Positions 22,409 through 34,232 of a stretch of DNA of 64,000 nt are shown in pieces. This DNA comes from Venturia oleaginea (taxonomy: Eukaryota; Ascomycota; Dothideomycetes; Venturiales; Venturiaceae): the NCBI GenBank assembly GCA_013176395.1, contig JABMLP010000022.1, positions 496,001-560,000 of the forward strand, given 5' to 3'. Position 1 is the first letter of the stretch; each line of letters opens with the position of its first letter. Made by a program: the position numbers and the translations under genes. The notes under the pieces are model-generated. The model did no database searches. It was not told the DNA's origin and saw nothing but the letters and a program-made list of their open reading frames with translations.

Positions 22409-23553
22409 ATGTCCAACGAACACCATGGGCCACAGATCCCGCAACGGGTTGACACGGCGTCGGAGCTATACCGCCTACTTCGAGTACGTCTAAGAGATCT
22501 AAACCTCTACATGATTCGGACTCCGCCAAAACAGTATCAGCGCAACGACGGAGCCAATCGATGCAAGGAAGCCTTGAAAGTGTGGTCAACTAATGTCGGT
22601 GTTGAAAAGGGTGTGTTGACAATTCTGGACGAAAATAAGACTCGGGATTTGAGGAACGACATGTTCGAGTGTCTCTGGGCACTCCATTCGGTTATTGAAG
22701 ATATGGAGGTTGCTGTAGGGTGGAGAAGTGTGAGGACCGATGGGTAAGTGGCCTGGCAATTGCAACCCTCTGTCTCTCTTACTGACTCAATTTCAGAAAG
22801 CCAAGCCGGCCTACACCTTTCGAGTACTTCCATTCCCTTATCTATACCTTCAACCAAGACACGGAGCGATTCAGCAACCTCACCATAGCATATCCGCATT
22901 ACAAGACATTGACTTCTCCCACGCCGCCCCCAGTCAATCTCAGGGATCCGCTCGAGCGCCCCAATGGTTCGCCTATTCCGTCCACACGTTCGGAACATTC
23001 AGACAAGATGGACACCAAGTCCATAAATCAAAATCACCTTCGGAACGATTCACACACAGAGTATATCAAGAAGGAGGAGCCCAGTCCTTCACAGAGATAC
23101 CGGGACTTGAATGGCACAGGATCGCCTGGTTCGCAGGTCAAGATGGAGGACACACTGCCCTTCTCTCCATCTGTGACAATGTCTCCAAGCCTCTCGGATC
23201 GTACGAATCTATACTCACCCACCGTATCGTCTCCCAACGCTTCGGAGCAATGGAGCCCTCAAATTTCGGCCAATCCGACCTTACCAGACCCCTCTTCCTC
23301 CCTTGACGAGAATAGGGGATCATACCACAATCACAAGTGGGCGTCGACCGTCCTGCATCCTAAAGAAGAGCCGGTGGTCATGCAAATGAGGATTCCACCA
23401 AATCCCTCATCCCAGCCCATCCACCCCAGTTCTATCCTTCCTCCTCCCGAATCTTTGAGGCTCGGAACTTCTCCGCCACGAGTTGGACCCTGGTTTACCT
23501 CATTCCAACAATCCCCAGCTTCTTCGTCACCTTCTCGTCGACCTGATTCATGA
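22409..23553 (+). CDS. Hypothetical Ser/Pro-rich protein
   Basis: Exons 22409-22743 and 22797-23553 flank a 53-bp intron (GTAAGT, CTGAC branch, TTTCAG) and encode 363 residues. The N-terminal 150 residues look folded and helical (ELYRLLRVRLRDLN, MFECLWALHSVIEDMEVAVGW, PFEYFHSLIYTFNQD). The rest is disordered, Ser/Pro-rich, with short acidic-basic motifs of the psi-K-x-E type (IKKEEP, VKMED) that could be SUMO sites. I do not recognise the family; it resembles lineage-specific fungal proteins with possible nuclear roles. The start is chosen as the first ATG that precedes the conserved-looking block. Confidence 0.65.
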
Positions 23554-24551
23554 TTGTCGTACTCGCTTTGCGCATGCACAGTTGGTTTTACATCCACATA
23601 TGTGATCACACCACATGGCTGGGCTCGCAACATTGTTCTCAACTATTGAGGGTGAACAGTCATGGCCAACGATGAGAACCTCTATAAAGCTCCTTATTTT
23701 TTTTCCAAGACCAGGGAGATTTTGACATAACTAATCGTTGCATTTCTTCCGCAAGCAACTGCCCTGATTTGACGGCCCTTCATGCGTAGGGACGCTAAGT
23801 TTCTTTCAGAACTTTCAGATTTGATACCTTTATAGTGTATTTTTCAGCAAGCGTGGGCCTGGACCTCGCTACTCAGTCATATTTTCTCTCCTCTCCGTCA
23901 GCGGTACTCCTGGCATTAGCAGCATTATTTTGGGTTCCATGGAGTTTCTTTGCAATTTGCACATGGGAATTTCATGCTTGGCTGCATTTTCAGGCAAAAT
24001 TCTGCTTCGGCACGGAAGGCATAGACTATGGCAAGGAAAATTATTTGGTAGAGGGTAACTGTATGTTTGTCTCTGTTTATGAAAAATCCCCCTTTATTGT
24101 TCATTATCATGTTATGGTCCCTATGCAGGAAGGGCCGTAAGCGGTGTGCGTTTCTACTCTGCGACCCGGGGAATGGGATCATGATGGATTAGAGACGGCT
24201 CGCTCATGTGTATGTAGAACCAATATGGAGTCGCAGCCTGCACATTTTCCCAACAATTAGTGTCGATTAAAATGTCCATCAGTAGAGCAGGGCGGCTGGT
24301 CTTCTCACCTTCACGATAGGCATCGAGAGATCCGTGGGTTTATCAAAACCTCGGCCTTAATAAGTACGACCCCTTTACGACATTAGGATTACTGATGATC
24401 CGCGCTGCATGCGCAAAGTGATATGACTGTTGGTGAGATGCAAGACTAAGTACGGCTGGCGCGCCAGGTTGAACCTAGACACTTCATGCAGCTTACAAAA
24501 GTTTATTCCCTAGCTCGGGCCTTCGTGCAGTTAGAAGCTGTCAATTGATGG
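23554..24551. other. Intergenic region up to the transposon
   Basis: About 1 kb, mostly T-rich, with a poly-T run near 23697. No gene or RNA was recognised. Confidence 0.45.
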
Positions 24552-24553
24552 TA

Positions 24554-25992
24554 CTGTGGTAGCTGGGGAGATAAACGTTAGTTGCCACCCAATATGCAGC
24601 AATCCTTGAAGCTTGATATAGCCGTAGATCTCACATTTTTAGCGTTTCGTACAGTCACATAAGCAGAATTTGATTCGCTCTCTAAATACACTATCCTCAC
24701 CACTTTATATGCATCCCTCTTGGATTGATGACGTCTTGGCAGCGCTGAGGCATTGTACAAAGGGTGTCCCATAGAAATTCTGGTGTAATAGCCTCATTCC
24801 AGGCCTGCTGCACAATACGCCTTAATCGTGGACAAGAAAACTGCTTATCGTCGTAATTATCCTCAATCCACTGCTTCATCTTATTCCAAACTGTCTCAAT
24901 CTGGTTCAAATCTGGAGAATATGGCGGCCAAAAGATAAGCCGAACCCCAAGTTGTACAAGAGCCTCTTGAGTAATAGAACCGCTATGCCCTGGGGCATTA
25001 TCCTGCATTAAATAGAGGTGTGGATGTTGTTGTAGGAAGCGGTATACTTTAGGGACAATCCTCTCCGTATAGGACTCCTATTACAAGGTTAGAAAGAGTA
25101 GGAATTTACAAGATTCTTAACCTACCATGCCAATTGAACCCCAATCCTTTCCCCAGAAGATTCCTGGTCCTTTTATCGCCTCAAAGAAGCAACCCCAGAA
25201 CATCCACCCTTTTCTCTTGCGTATCTTTTGAAGTATACAGTCAGGATGAAACTCCTCTGCAGCTTTTCGAGTAACCCATTGTCTCCTATGCCTTCCACCG
25301 GTAACCCAAGTCTCATCAGTCCATAAGATCATAGACGAATCCTGTATTGTCCAGTGTAGGTGCTCCTCCGCCCATTGTAGCCGTGGCCGTGCATTATTTT
25401 CGGTAATTGGTGGTTTAGCTCTTGCAATATATCGCTTATAACCTCTTCTCTGTAGTGCTGCACGTACAACATCACCAGATACAGGTAATTCAAGGATACT
25501 AGCAATGCTTTGATAGGAGAGAAGGCGGTGGCTCTTGGAATGTACCACAAATAGCTCAGTTCCATCAACTTCCTCTTCAGAAAGCAGCCTCTTACCGCCA
25601 CAATGTCCCTTTTTTTTGTAGGGTAGGATAGCCGTGTTCAATAGCCCATTGAATTTGACGTAGAGTGACTTCTTTGCTTCTCTTCTCCTTAAAAAGGTCC
25701 TGGAGGAAGTTTGTATAAGAAGCCTGCAAGGTGGAGGGTAATGACTTGGTTTCGCTCGTCTCGTGTAAGCTCCTGATGCCGCATTGTGACTCCAAAAACC
25801 TGTGTACAGCCATAAAAATGGCTTCAAAGATAGCAGTAAAGTTGGCTTCAAAGTAGTGACGTGGAGGAGGTATTGATACACTAAGAATATGCTGATATAA
25901 GCATGATGGCAGCTTCGTTTAGATTAATGCATTGCCACTGCATTGGCCACTACCAGGGTCACAATTAACGTTTATCTCCCCAGCTACCATAG
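24554..25992 (-). mobile_element. Tc1/mariner DNA transposon with TIRs and TA target duplication
   Basis: The two ends are inverted repeats of about 31 bp: left CTGTGGTAGCTGGGGAGATA..., right (reverse complement) CTATGGTAGCTGGGGAGATA..., with two G/A differences. Each end is flanked by TA (24552-24553 and 25993-25994), the Tc1/mariner target duplication. Total length is about 1.44 kb. It carries a minus-strand transposase gene. Confidence 0.93.
24697..25784 (-). pseudogene. Tc1/mariner DD34E transposase, frameshifted
   Basis: Read leftward. The N-terminus MRHQELTRDERNQVITLHLAG is the usual start of these proteins but lies in a different frame from the following helix-turn-helix part (VTLRQIQWAIEHGYPT), and that again differs from the catalytic part; the second shift sits at an eight-base T run at 25610-25617. 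The catalytic region is complete: D in WTDETWV, D in MQDNAPGHS, and E in DLNQIETVW with 34 residues between the second D and the E. A 48-bp intron (25125-25078) splits it in frame. The ancestral enzyme cut and pasted this element. As it stands it probably cannot make a functional protein. Confidence 0.88.
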
Positions 25993-25994
25993 TA

Positions 25995-26526
25995 CGTTTG
26001 CGGCCCTTCCCGGAATCCCGGTTATATTTAATCATTGCATGCATGTCTGGCCTCCTTTGGTGAGGCCAGGTCTACCAGTTCTACCCTCCATCAAAACTCG
26101 ACCTTGGTTCGCTCTGTTCCATCCTCACCGGCGCACTGGTGACCAATCATCCATCATGTTCCAATTCGCAGTCAGCCTCGTGATCGAACGTTGGACATTC
26201 AGTCCGAATTGCGCAGAACTTAGCCCCGCGGTTGTGCCACCACGATTGGTGCTGAGTCTGGCCATCAACCGGTCGCGAGCCACACTGTTGAGAAGAGGAT
26301 GCTTTGTGTCTATTGCTGACAGCAGCGACTCGAGATGTCTGGGAGCTTTTTCCAATTACACCTGAAACTAGCAGGGCAGTAAGCTGAAGTCTTAGTGCAT
26401 GAGGCCGCAGGCCCATCCCTCAACTCTTTGTGCCAATGCCTGTGTGATGCTCTGTTTCTCCATTTTACTACTTTGTTTTGCTTCGTCTCTGCATCTTTGT
26501 CTATCTCCATTTTTGTCTGCTTGAAT
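25995..26526. other. Intergenic region
   Basis: About 530 bp between the transposon and the RBR ligase. The ligase frame is open upstream of the chosen ATG but has no earlier in-frame ATG. Pyrimidine-rich near 26440-26520, as in many fungal core promoters. Confidence 0.5.
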
Positions 26527-29330
26527 ATGGGGCGGTCGGTCTCCACTCCGAACTCTACGGACACAACACCAGGTGAGCCCGAAGTTAAGAGCCAAAGGCG
26601 ACACAGCTGCTCACAGGCATCTACCTCAGAAGAGCTTGGTGGTGGGTCAAAACGCGTCACTATAAGATACTATAGGAAGAACAGTGCGAGTTCGAGGGAC
26701 CAAGGTTCTTGTAAAAAGAGTCGTGATTCGTGTTCTTCCTGTCATAGCAATGGTGCTGCGGTACTCCCTCGTAGAAAATCCACACGAACCTCGCCGTCGT
26801 CCACCTCGTCCCAGAAATTGCCTCCCCAAGCAGCCCCCGAAGACTCTGCTCCAGTACAAGACAAGAGAAGGAGGAAATCGAAAATGAACATCTTACCTCA
26901 GACGCAGATTCCTGAGGCAGCGACAAGGCTGATCAGGCGCAGCGACAAGGCTGCATTTGAGGTTCAATCAGCTCTACAGATGCTCGGAAAATATGATACC
27001 GGGAACGAGATGGAATTCATCCGTCTCAGTAGCGAAGATCTGGGACGTCTAGAGGATTGCTTGAAGCGTGTAAGGAATTTGCTAGAAAAAGTCTCGGCTC
27101 ATGTCGAGACCTTCGACAGCAAACTAGCGGCTAAATTCCTTGCGTACAAGATGGCTATCATGTTCAATACGACAGGACTTTCAGATTTAGGCAAGACTCG
27201 CACTATGCTCCATCGCGTTGGCAAAGATCTAAGGATGGTGAAGACATACACTTCTCCGAGAGATGTGGAGGCAACTACCAAAATATCTCAGCATTTGCCG
27301 AAAATTGCGACCTCGGCACTGCCGGTGACGCCGCGAAAAGATGCAGTTGCTAGACCTTGGAGTACTCAAGACCACGCTGCTTTAAACACGACAGATAATC
27401 TAGATCTGCGTCGCGATTTGTGGTATTTGAGACCCGAATTATCAACCACTGCGAGAACTGCGAGATCTACACACTTGACAGGTCCTTCCAAGGGCAAAAC
27501 ACGTTGCTCAACACACCATACCAGTATGATCGAAACAATTCGCGATGGGACACACTCCACGTTGTCTGATGCATCAGGTTATAAATTCTCAAAAGAAGGC
27601 GGCGAAATCTCGAGGGAGAAGGCGGCGAGATTCCAGGCGCCTACCCCCAGCGACTCCTTGATATCATCCGGGAAAGAAAAGCAGGGAAAATTGAGGGCAG
27701 ACAAGAGATCTGGCAATGCCGGAACTACCTTGAATCGGTCCTCTGCCAACTTTCTACAGCCATTGGCCACTACCAGCGAAGCAAGCTGTCCACCTCTTGA
27801 TTCCAGTCACATTCTCCCTCGGCCTCCGACGGAAAAGCGAAACGCGGGGGGACGGAGTCTGGTTTCTCCCAGCAGGCAAGAATCTGTGCAAGGGGAAATT
27901 GTTGCCCAAGCAAAACAAGAAGTGCAGTCAGAACTAGTGGCTAGGTTTTCGTTGACCGTTCTTCCTGCAGGCACCGACGAGGACTCCTACATGCAGCATT
28001 CTAATCTGGACATCGTTGAATTTGCCGTGGTCGATGCTGATCGGGCTCCTGTCGCAGGATTCACTTGGATTACATCAGCGCCAGCTGGAAGCTTGAAGAC
28101 ACAAGATGCGAAATGTACCACAGCTGTGCGTAATCATGCAGCTGCGAAACTCAAAGCAGATCCTAGAGCTATCTGTCTGTGGTTCGTGACTGTCCCTGTT
28201 AATTCAAATGGTTACGGACCTGGAGATACTGCCGCCTTATCGAAGCAAAAGGTGAACGTGACTCTAGATCCGTATATTCGTCTGGTTGTTGGAAGCGCAA
28301 TGCACACGGTGGACTACTCTAATTGTATGACCACCGAAAGAATCCCGGTCAACAGAGCATGTGTGACGGTAGGTGAGTTGAGGAAGCGAGCTCACATACA
28401 ACTGAGCATCCACAAGAAACAACAATTCAGACTTTCCTTTCATGGAGTCACGCTCAACGACGACAAAGCGGAGCTAAGATATGCCTGCTCCTTGACCAAT
28501 CGAATTCTTCAAGGCTGGGATCCGCTCTACATCACTGTGGACATTGAGAGAAAACGCGACTGTGTCGTTTGCGGCGACGAGTTGTCCCTATCGAGATTCT
28601 CTCATAGGCCTGTTACGGCCACTTGTAACCATGAGTGCAATACGTGCCGGAAATGTGTACGAGAGTGGATCAAATCCTCGCTCAACAATAACGGACCGGA
28701 TAAACTCACATGTACCGAATGCCCATCACCTCTCCAACACGCCGACGTAAAAGCTCACGCCTCACCACGGCAATTCGAAAGGTAAAGCCCGACCCCATCC
28801 TGCTCAGAAACCAACCACTAAAAAGCAAAAGATATGACAACCTCCTCGCCCGCACCGTCATAAACGCCGACCCAGATTTCCACTGGTGCATCTCCCCATT
28901 CTGCCCCTCAGGCCACTCCCACATCTCCACAACCTCCAGCCCCATCTTCACCTGCCCATCCTGCACCCTCCGCCAATGCACCCACCACAAATCCCCCTGG
29001 CACACCGGCGAAACATGCGAGGCATACGACTACCGCATCTCCAGCACACGGCGCTGGAACCAAGAAGAAAAGGCGTCGCTGAAAACAATCAGGGATACGA
29101 CGAAACCTTGTCCCAGGTGCAAGGCCTGTATTGAGAAGAATGATGGGTGTGATCATATGACGTGTCGGAAGTGTGGATTTGAGTATTGTTGGGTTTGTAT
29201 GGTGGATTATGGGCCGATTAGGAGGCTGGGGAATAGTTTGCATGATGTTGGGTGTTGCCATTATCGGTGTGTGGATGCTGTGAGGGCGACTTTGACGCCG
29301 CCGCCGCCGCTGATCGTGAGGAGGAGGTAA
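26527..29330 (+). CDS. RBR (RING-IBR-RING) E3 ubiquitin ligase with ubiquitin-like region
   Basis: Exons 26527-28781 and 28832-29330 (50-bp intron) give 917 residues. The N-terminal 450 residues are basic, Ser-rich and low complexity. About residues 605-670 (VGELRKRAHIQLSIHKK and LSFHGVTLNDD) look like a ubiquitin-like fold. RING1 starts at CVVC near residue 679 and ends with CTEC; the IBR has CISPFC, CPSC and CTHH; RING2 runs from CPRC near residue 844 through CDHMTC to CWVC. The cysteine of HMTC, near residue 863, is the expected thioester-forming residue of RBR ligases. The Ubl-then-RBR order recalls parkin. Targets are unknown; the protein is expected in cytosol or nucleus. The ATG is the first in frame. 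Confidence 0.85.
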
Positions 29331-30031
29331 CGTTTGTTTTTCCTGTTTTCTGCTGTTGTTTGGCGGTGTTTGGTTAGCGTTTTGGTGTACCTCTTTGTTT
29401 GATAGGAGTGTAGTCAAGTTGATACCCATCTAGCTTTTGTTTTGTATGATTGACGACCTTTAAGGAAACCTTCTGGTTCTGCGATATTTCTGAATCACAG
29501 TGACTTGTCTGTCCTTAGGTGCGTTCACTGCCATGATAGTCTCCCGTGGTATGCCTTCTGCGAAATCTCGACTTGGGCAAGGTACTCGATAGACCACAAC
29601 AATCTCCCTCATCAATCATTAGTGGGAGGGCACAATGACGAAGCTAAGGATCACTTCGGCGACCAGTGAGTTTGGTTCCCACGAGTTGCCCGAGAGTCAT
29701 CAACATCGATGTTGGCTCGTAGAAGCGTTGTACAAAAGCCAAATCTTCGAATGTATCCCGTGAATAACAAGAAAGTGGGACTACAGCATTGCCAAAAGAA
29801 CCAGGCGTCAAAAAACTGTGGCCGGGTAAGATTCAATCTGCCCAGGCGGTCAACTTCACTTCCCTTCACTTCCAAGTAACACCGCACTAACCCATCCAAA
29901 ACCAAACATCTCCCGCTCTCCCCCCAATACCAAACCTTCTCTCCCCAACATCACTCACCTCCAACAACCAACATTTTCCACCCATCCCACACAAATCTGC
30001 ACCGCAAACCTTCCCTTCCTCAAGCGCCACA
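29331..30031. other. Intergenic region
   Basis: About 700 bp. C-rich and pyrimidine-rich just upstream of 30032. No gene recognised. Confidence 0.45.
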
Positions 30032-30605
30032 ATGCCTATGACCTGGGGCCCCGAAGCCGACGCCAAGGTAAACCCGCGTCCCATCTCAAATAAAAATGTC
30101 CACTCTAACCAACCCCACAGCTCTTCGCCGCCGTCCTAAAAGTGCACGATATCAAGGTGAACTACGCCGCTCTCGCCGCTGAAATGGGACCAGGTACATA
30201 GATACCCTCCTCACCCATCCATCCTCACCTCACCTCACCTCACCTCACCCCTCCCCTTCCCACCTAACAAACTCACCAGAATGCACCGCAAAAGCCATAA
30301 CCCACCGCATCCAAAAGATCAAATCCGAAGGCAAAACCGCTGGCAGCAGTAGTGGTAGTATCGGTGGCGGATCCACCCCCACCACAACCCCAAAACGCGC
30401 CCGTACCTCAAAAGCCACCACTGCGACTCCAAAGACACCCTTCAGCGCAAGCAAAGAGCGTACCCGCCGTGCCTCCGCCAAATCAAAGGATTACGCCCAG
30501 AGCGATAATGACGATTCCGAGCACGACGTCAAGGAGGATGTCGATGAGGAGAGTCCATCCAAGAAAGTCAAGATGGAGATGGCTGAGGAGGTAGATGGTG
30601 CTTGA
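30032..30605 (+). CDS. Small basic nuclear-type protein with N-terminal Myb/SANT-like helix region
   Basis: Exons 30032-30067, 30121-30193 and 30280-30605 (introns 53 and 86 bp) give 144 residues. The N-terminus (WGPEADAKLFAAVLKVHDIKVNYAALAAEMGPECTAKAITHRIQKIK, described here in parts) has the W...L...A.MG..CT..A..HR pattern of short fungal Myb-like DNA-binding proteins. The middle is Lys/Arg-rich with SKxxTRRASAKSK-like stretches. The C-terminus is acidic (DNDDSEHDVKEDVDEE) and then KKVK. A nuclear role in DNA or chromatin binding is inferred. Intron 2 contains a CACCT pentanucleotide microsatellite. Confidence 0.8.
30221..30249 (+). repeat. (CCTCA)n pentanucleotide microsatellite
   Basis: Five to six CCTCA units inside intron 2 (30194-30279) of the small nuclear-type protein gene. 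Variation here could change the length of the pyrimidine tract before the acceptor. Confidence 0.85.
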
Positions 30606-31129
30606 TTGAGCGGTTTTGACGGGAGATGCCTGGGGTATTTCTTGTCGTTTGGGGGACGATGGGGAGCTTGGCGTTTCTTCAATTTGAGCTGTCTGGGATT
30701 TTTCGTGGTCGGTTTATGGAGTATTGCGGCTCGGAAATGGTGACACTAGATACTCGACTCGATTTGTGGTGTTATGAATGGCGTATCTCGTGATGGCTGG
30801 TGGCGTTTGGGATCTGGATTATTTTTTCTCCCAGACTACCTTCCTACCAAGAGACCATTGATAATGAACTTCGACCCTTCTTTAGATAATATCATTCCAT
30901 TGCCGAATCGTGAATGGTTCCTGTCAAATTAAGTAAGCACCCAACACGTCAGGCCTTGTGCTTGAATCGTGAGGTGGATCCAGGGAGGAGTAAAAATAAC
31001 TTCATGTTAGTACAATGTTGTACAAAAGATGACCAGACCTGACCAGCCAATATCCATCCCATGCATGACTTATGCGATCCCCCCCCAAGACGCCTGTTAT
31101 CCTGTTCCCAATGAAGTAAAAACCCATAA
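30606..31129. other. Intergenic region, convergent 3' ends
   Basis: About 520 bp between the stop codons of two convergent genes. A C run lies near 31081. No other feature was seen. Confidence 0.5.
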
Positions 31130-33230
31130 TCATGAACTCACGTCCACCTCTTTAGACTGCCGCTCTATTCTCCTTCCCTCGGCCGCCTCCCACTTGATAT
31201 TATCCCTCTCAGTTCTCCCTCTCCGCTTGACATGGGCCAAAAGCAGTACGGCTCCGTTCGGCGTGACACCCTCAATCCTCCTTGCCTGCCCAACACTCTC
31301 GGGCATCGTCTTCTTCAGCACGTCGCGTTCTTCATCGCTAATACCAATGATAGCATCGTAGTCCAAATCCGTGGGCAATTTCAACCCCTCATCCCTCAAA
31401 AAGGACCTCACGGAATTCCTCTGCTGTTCCACGTATGGTGCGTAGACGCCCTCGAGAGCGACTCTCGTCCGAATCCTTTCGCTGTATCCATTTATTTCTG
31501 GGATGACACTAGCGAGGGTATCTAAATTCACACCCGTATATCCCAATAGTGTAAACGCATTCCTCCTCATGGTGTCTTCACGGACCGGAAATCCAGCGCC
31601 AACCCACGCGGAAGAAGTCATGTTCTTGTCCTCCAGATGCTTGATGAGTTCTTCCATTTCACCGCTTTCGTCTTGAAAAGCCTTCCATCTCTTGTCACCC
31701 ACGACACCGGCTTCGCGTCCTTTGGTGGTGAGACGAAGATCTGCGTTGTCAGCTCGGGTGGCCATTCGGTATTCAGTTCTGGATGTGAACATCCTGTAAG
31801 GTTCTGAGACACCCTTTGTGACGAGATCATCAATCATGACGCCGATGTAGCCATCTGCTCTTGTCATGACGAAGGGCGGTTTGTTCTGTGCTGCGAGTCC
31901 GGCATTGATTCCTGCTATGATACCTTGGGCGGCTGCTTCTTCGTACCCTGTTGTGCCGTTGATTTGCCCTGCGAGGAAGAGACCTTCGATGGCTTTGGTC
32001 TCGAGAGTTGCTCGTAGGCTTCGTGGGTCGACGTAATCGTATTCGACTCCATAACCTGGTTGCAGCATTTTGACGTTTTCTAGCCCGCGTATGGTTTTCA
32101 ACATCTCATTCTGAGCTTCAGCAGGCACAGTCATTGAGATTCCATTGGGATATATGACATCGTTGTCAAATCCTTCGGGCTCGAGCCAGATGATGTGTGC
32201 CTCTCTTTCTCCAAACTTAATGATTTTTGATTCGAGAGAAGGGCAGTACCGAGGCCCTTTGACGGTTTCTCGGATGTGTATGCTTTTGTCCAAGTTCTCT
32301 CGTATGACAGTATGCGTTGCTGCATTCGTATGTGTACTGAAGCATTTCAGCTGGTCCTCAACCTGAACCTTCTCATTCAGATAGCTGAAAGGTGTTGGTG
32401 GCTCATCTCCAAGCTGTGCCTCCAATACACTAAAATCAATCGTTTTCTTGTCCAGCCTCGGCGGCGTACCTGTTTTCAACCGTCCCATCTGAAATCCCGC
32501 TTCTCTCAGTGATGTGCTTAACCCAAAAGTCGCTGCCTCTCCCATTCGCCCAGAAGGATAAGCTTCGAGTCCAATATGAATCTCTCCACCCAAGAAAGTG
32601 CCTGTAGTAATTACGACACTACTCGTCTGTATTACCTGTCCTCCCTCAAGTCTAATGCCCGTAATCTTCCCATGCACACCCTCCTCTTCCTTCGAAACAA
32701 TTATATCCCCAACACTGCCTTCTACCACACTAAGATTCTCATACGCAAGCAATTCTTCCCTCATATATGTCTTATACAAGGCCCGATCAATCTGCGCTCT
32801 CGGTCCCCAAACAGCCGGTCCCTTCTTGCGATTCAGAACTCGGAACTGAACCCCAGCTTTGTCAGTAATGCGCCCCACAACACCATCCAGGGCGTCAATC
32901 TCGCGAAGCATTGTTCCTTTGCCAATTCCACCGAGACTGGGATTGCAAGAGCAGACGCCCAGGTTGTCTAGTTTGGGGGTTATGAGGGCGGTTCGGGCTC
33001 CTGATCGTGCAGCAGCAGCGCTGGCTTCGGCTCCTGCGTGGCCGCCTCCGACCACGACGACATCGTAGGGTCTATACCTCAAATTAGTTCGAGTGGTATC
33101 GCGGAAGGGGAGGGGCGCGGAACCTATTGTCGGAGGCTATGGAGGCGAAGAGGCGCTGAGGTTGTGACGACCTGACGCGGGGAGCATGTCCCCAGAGCTT
33201 GTGTGCTCGAGGTCCGAAGTTCGCGAGCAT
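31130..33230 (-). CDS. MTO1: Mitochondrial tRNA uridine-modifying enzyme MTO1 (MnmG/GidA family)
   Basis: Exons 33230-33124 and 33071-31130 (51-bp intron) encode 682 residues. Residues 1-36 are Arg-rich and amphipathic without acidic residues before the end, a likely mitochondrial targeting peptide that exists only if the first exon is included. Next comes [21 protein letters not shown], the FAD-binding GxGxxG, then [11 protein letters not shown] and the family motifs RFPSR-like SGRMGEAA and [16 protein letters not shown]. MnmG-type enzymes use FAD and methylenetetrahydrofolate, with Mss1/MnmE, to modify the wobble uridine (cmnm5U/tm5U) of mitochondrial tRNAs. The C-terminal helical domain that binds the partner is present. 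Confidence 0.95.
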
Positions 33231-33504
33231 GTTGGCGAACAATTGGTTGATTTGGGAATCATGGCGGGCTCTTCATATGTATTCAGTCGCCATCAAAAAA
33301 GTTGTCGGATCAGACGGAGATTCTTCGGTGCATTCATATACTTCTACGCGTCTCTGCTCCTTGAACATGCAACAAATTACCTGGTCTTTGAACATTTGAG
33401 TGGATTATTGACCTGCTGCAGTAGGTCTGCCGAGAAATTGAAGGCAACGTGTCCACATATGTCTGGCTTCTACTCGTCTCTGTTCCTGACAAGTACAACA
33501 AACA

Positions 33505-34232
33505 ATGCTTTCTCCAGCAGATACACCATCGACCGAGTCCAGGCACTTGTCTCCCCACGAACTCTTCGACAATCTAGTCCCTCAAAGCTTGGTATCTTGC
33601 TCTCAGTGGACGATCCAGAGCCGAGACTGGTATAGGTGCCATGTCGCCAATTTCGTACACCAGATTCATCCCCAACCCACGACGAACTCAATGTGAAGCC
33701 CTTGTTGGGTAATTTGCCTGATTCGGAGAGCTTCAACATTCCAAAAGGCGACCACACTGTCGTTCTGTACGCAAGAGGAGATAACTGGCTCAATGATGCA
33801 AGCAAGCGCAGCCAGGCCGCCTTTGCCGTGTCCGACTGGGAATTGCCATATGACTGGAGAGGAAATATCTTGGTGATGAATTATGCAGGGGTTGTTGGCA
33901 AGAACATACCACCATTGTCACCTACTAGAGGCTTCGAAATGGAAAACAGGGGGCGAAGTTGAGCCATATCAAGGTTTTCAGGATGTAATACCGGATGACT
34001 TTAGAAGCGCAATCGACTATCTGGCAAGCATTCTTACACCATACTTCTCACACCTCTTATGATCAATCATGATCCTGACTTCGTGTGCTTTGCAAAGTTG
34101 CAATATGTGAAGGAGATCAAGCGTGGCACCGAAAACTCCCCGTTCAAGATCACGGAGCACAATAAACCAATAAGCAGAATTGGGATGCTGGAACAGTTGC
34201 AGGCAAAGAGGGCAGAAAGCAGAATTTGAGAA
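33505..34232 (+). pseudogene. Decayed gene of unknown family
   Basis: Three protein-like stretches lie in different frames: 33505-33630 (SPHELFDNLVPQSLV), 33639-33950 (DHTVVLYARGDNWLND, ELPYDWRGNILVMNYAG) and 33950-34232 (GFQDVIPDDFRSAIDYLASILTPYF, then INHDPDFVCFAKLQYVKEIKRGTENSPFKI). No GT-AG intron of normal size joins them in frame, so I read this as a frameshifted relic. The stretches look conserved in style, but I do not recognise the family. It begins about 275 bp from the divergent MTO1 start. Confidence 0.4.

Noticed and set aside
26395..26526. Longer N-terminus for the RBR ligase from 26395
   Set aside because: This would need a GTG start; the first in-frame ATG is at 26527.
33186..33635. 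149-residue plus-strand frame beside MTO1
   Set aside because: It overlaps the first exon of MTO1 on the opposite strand and has no family motif.
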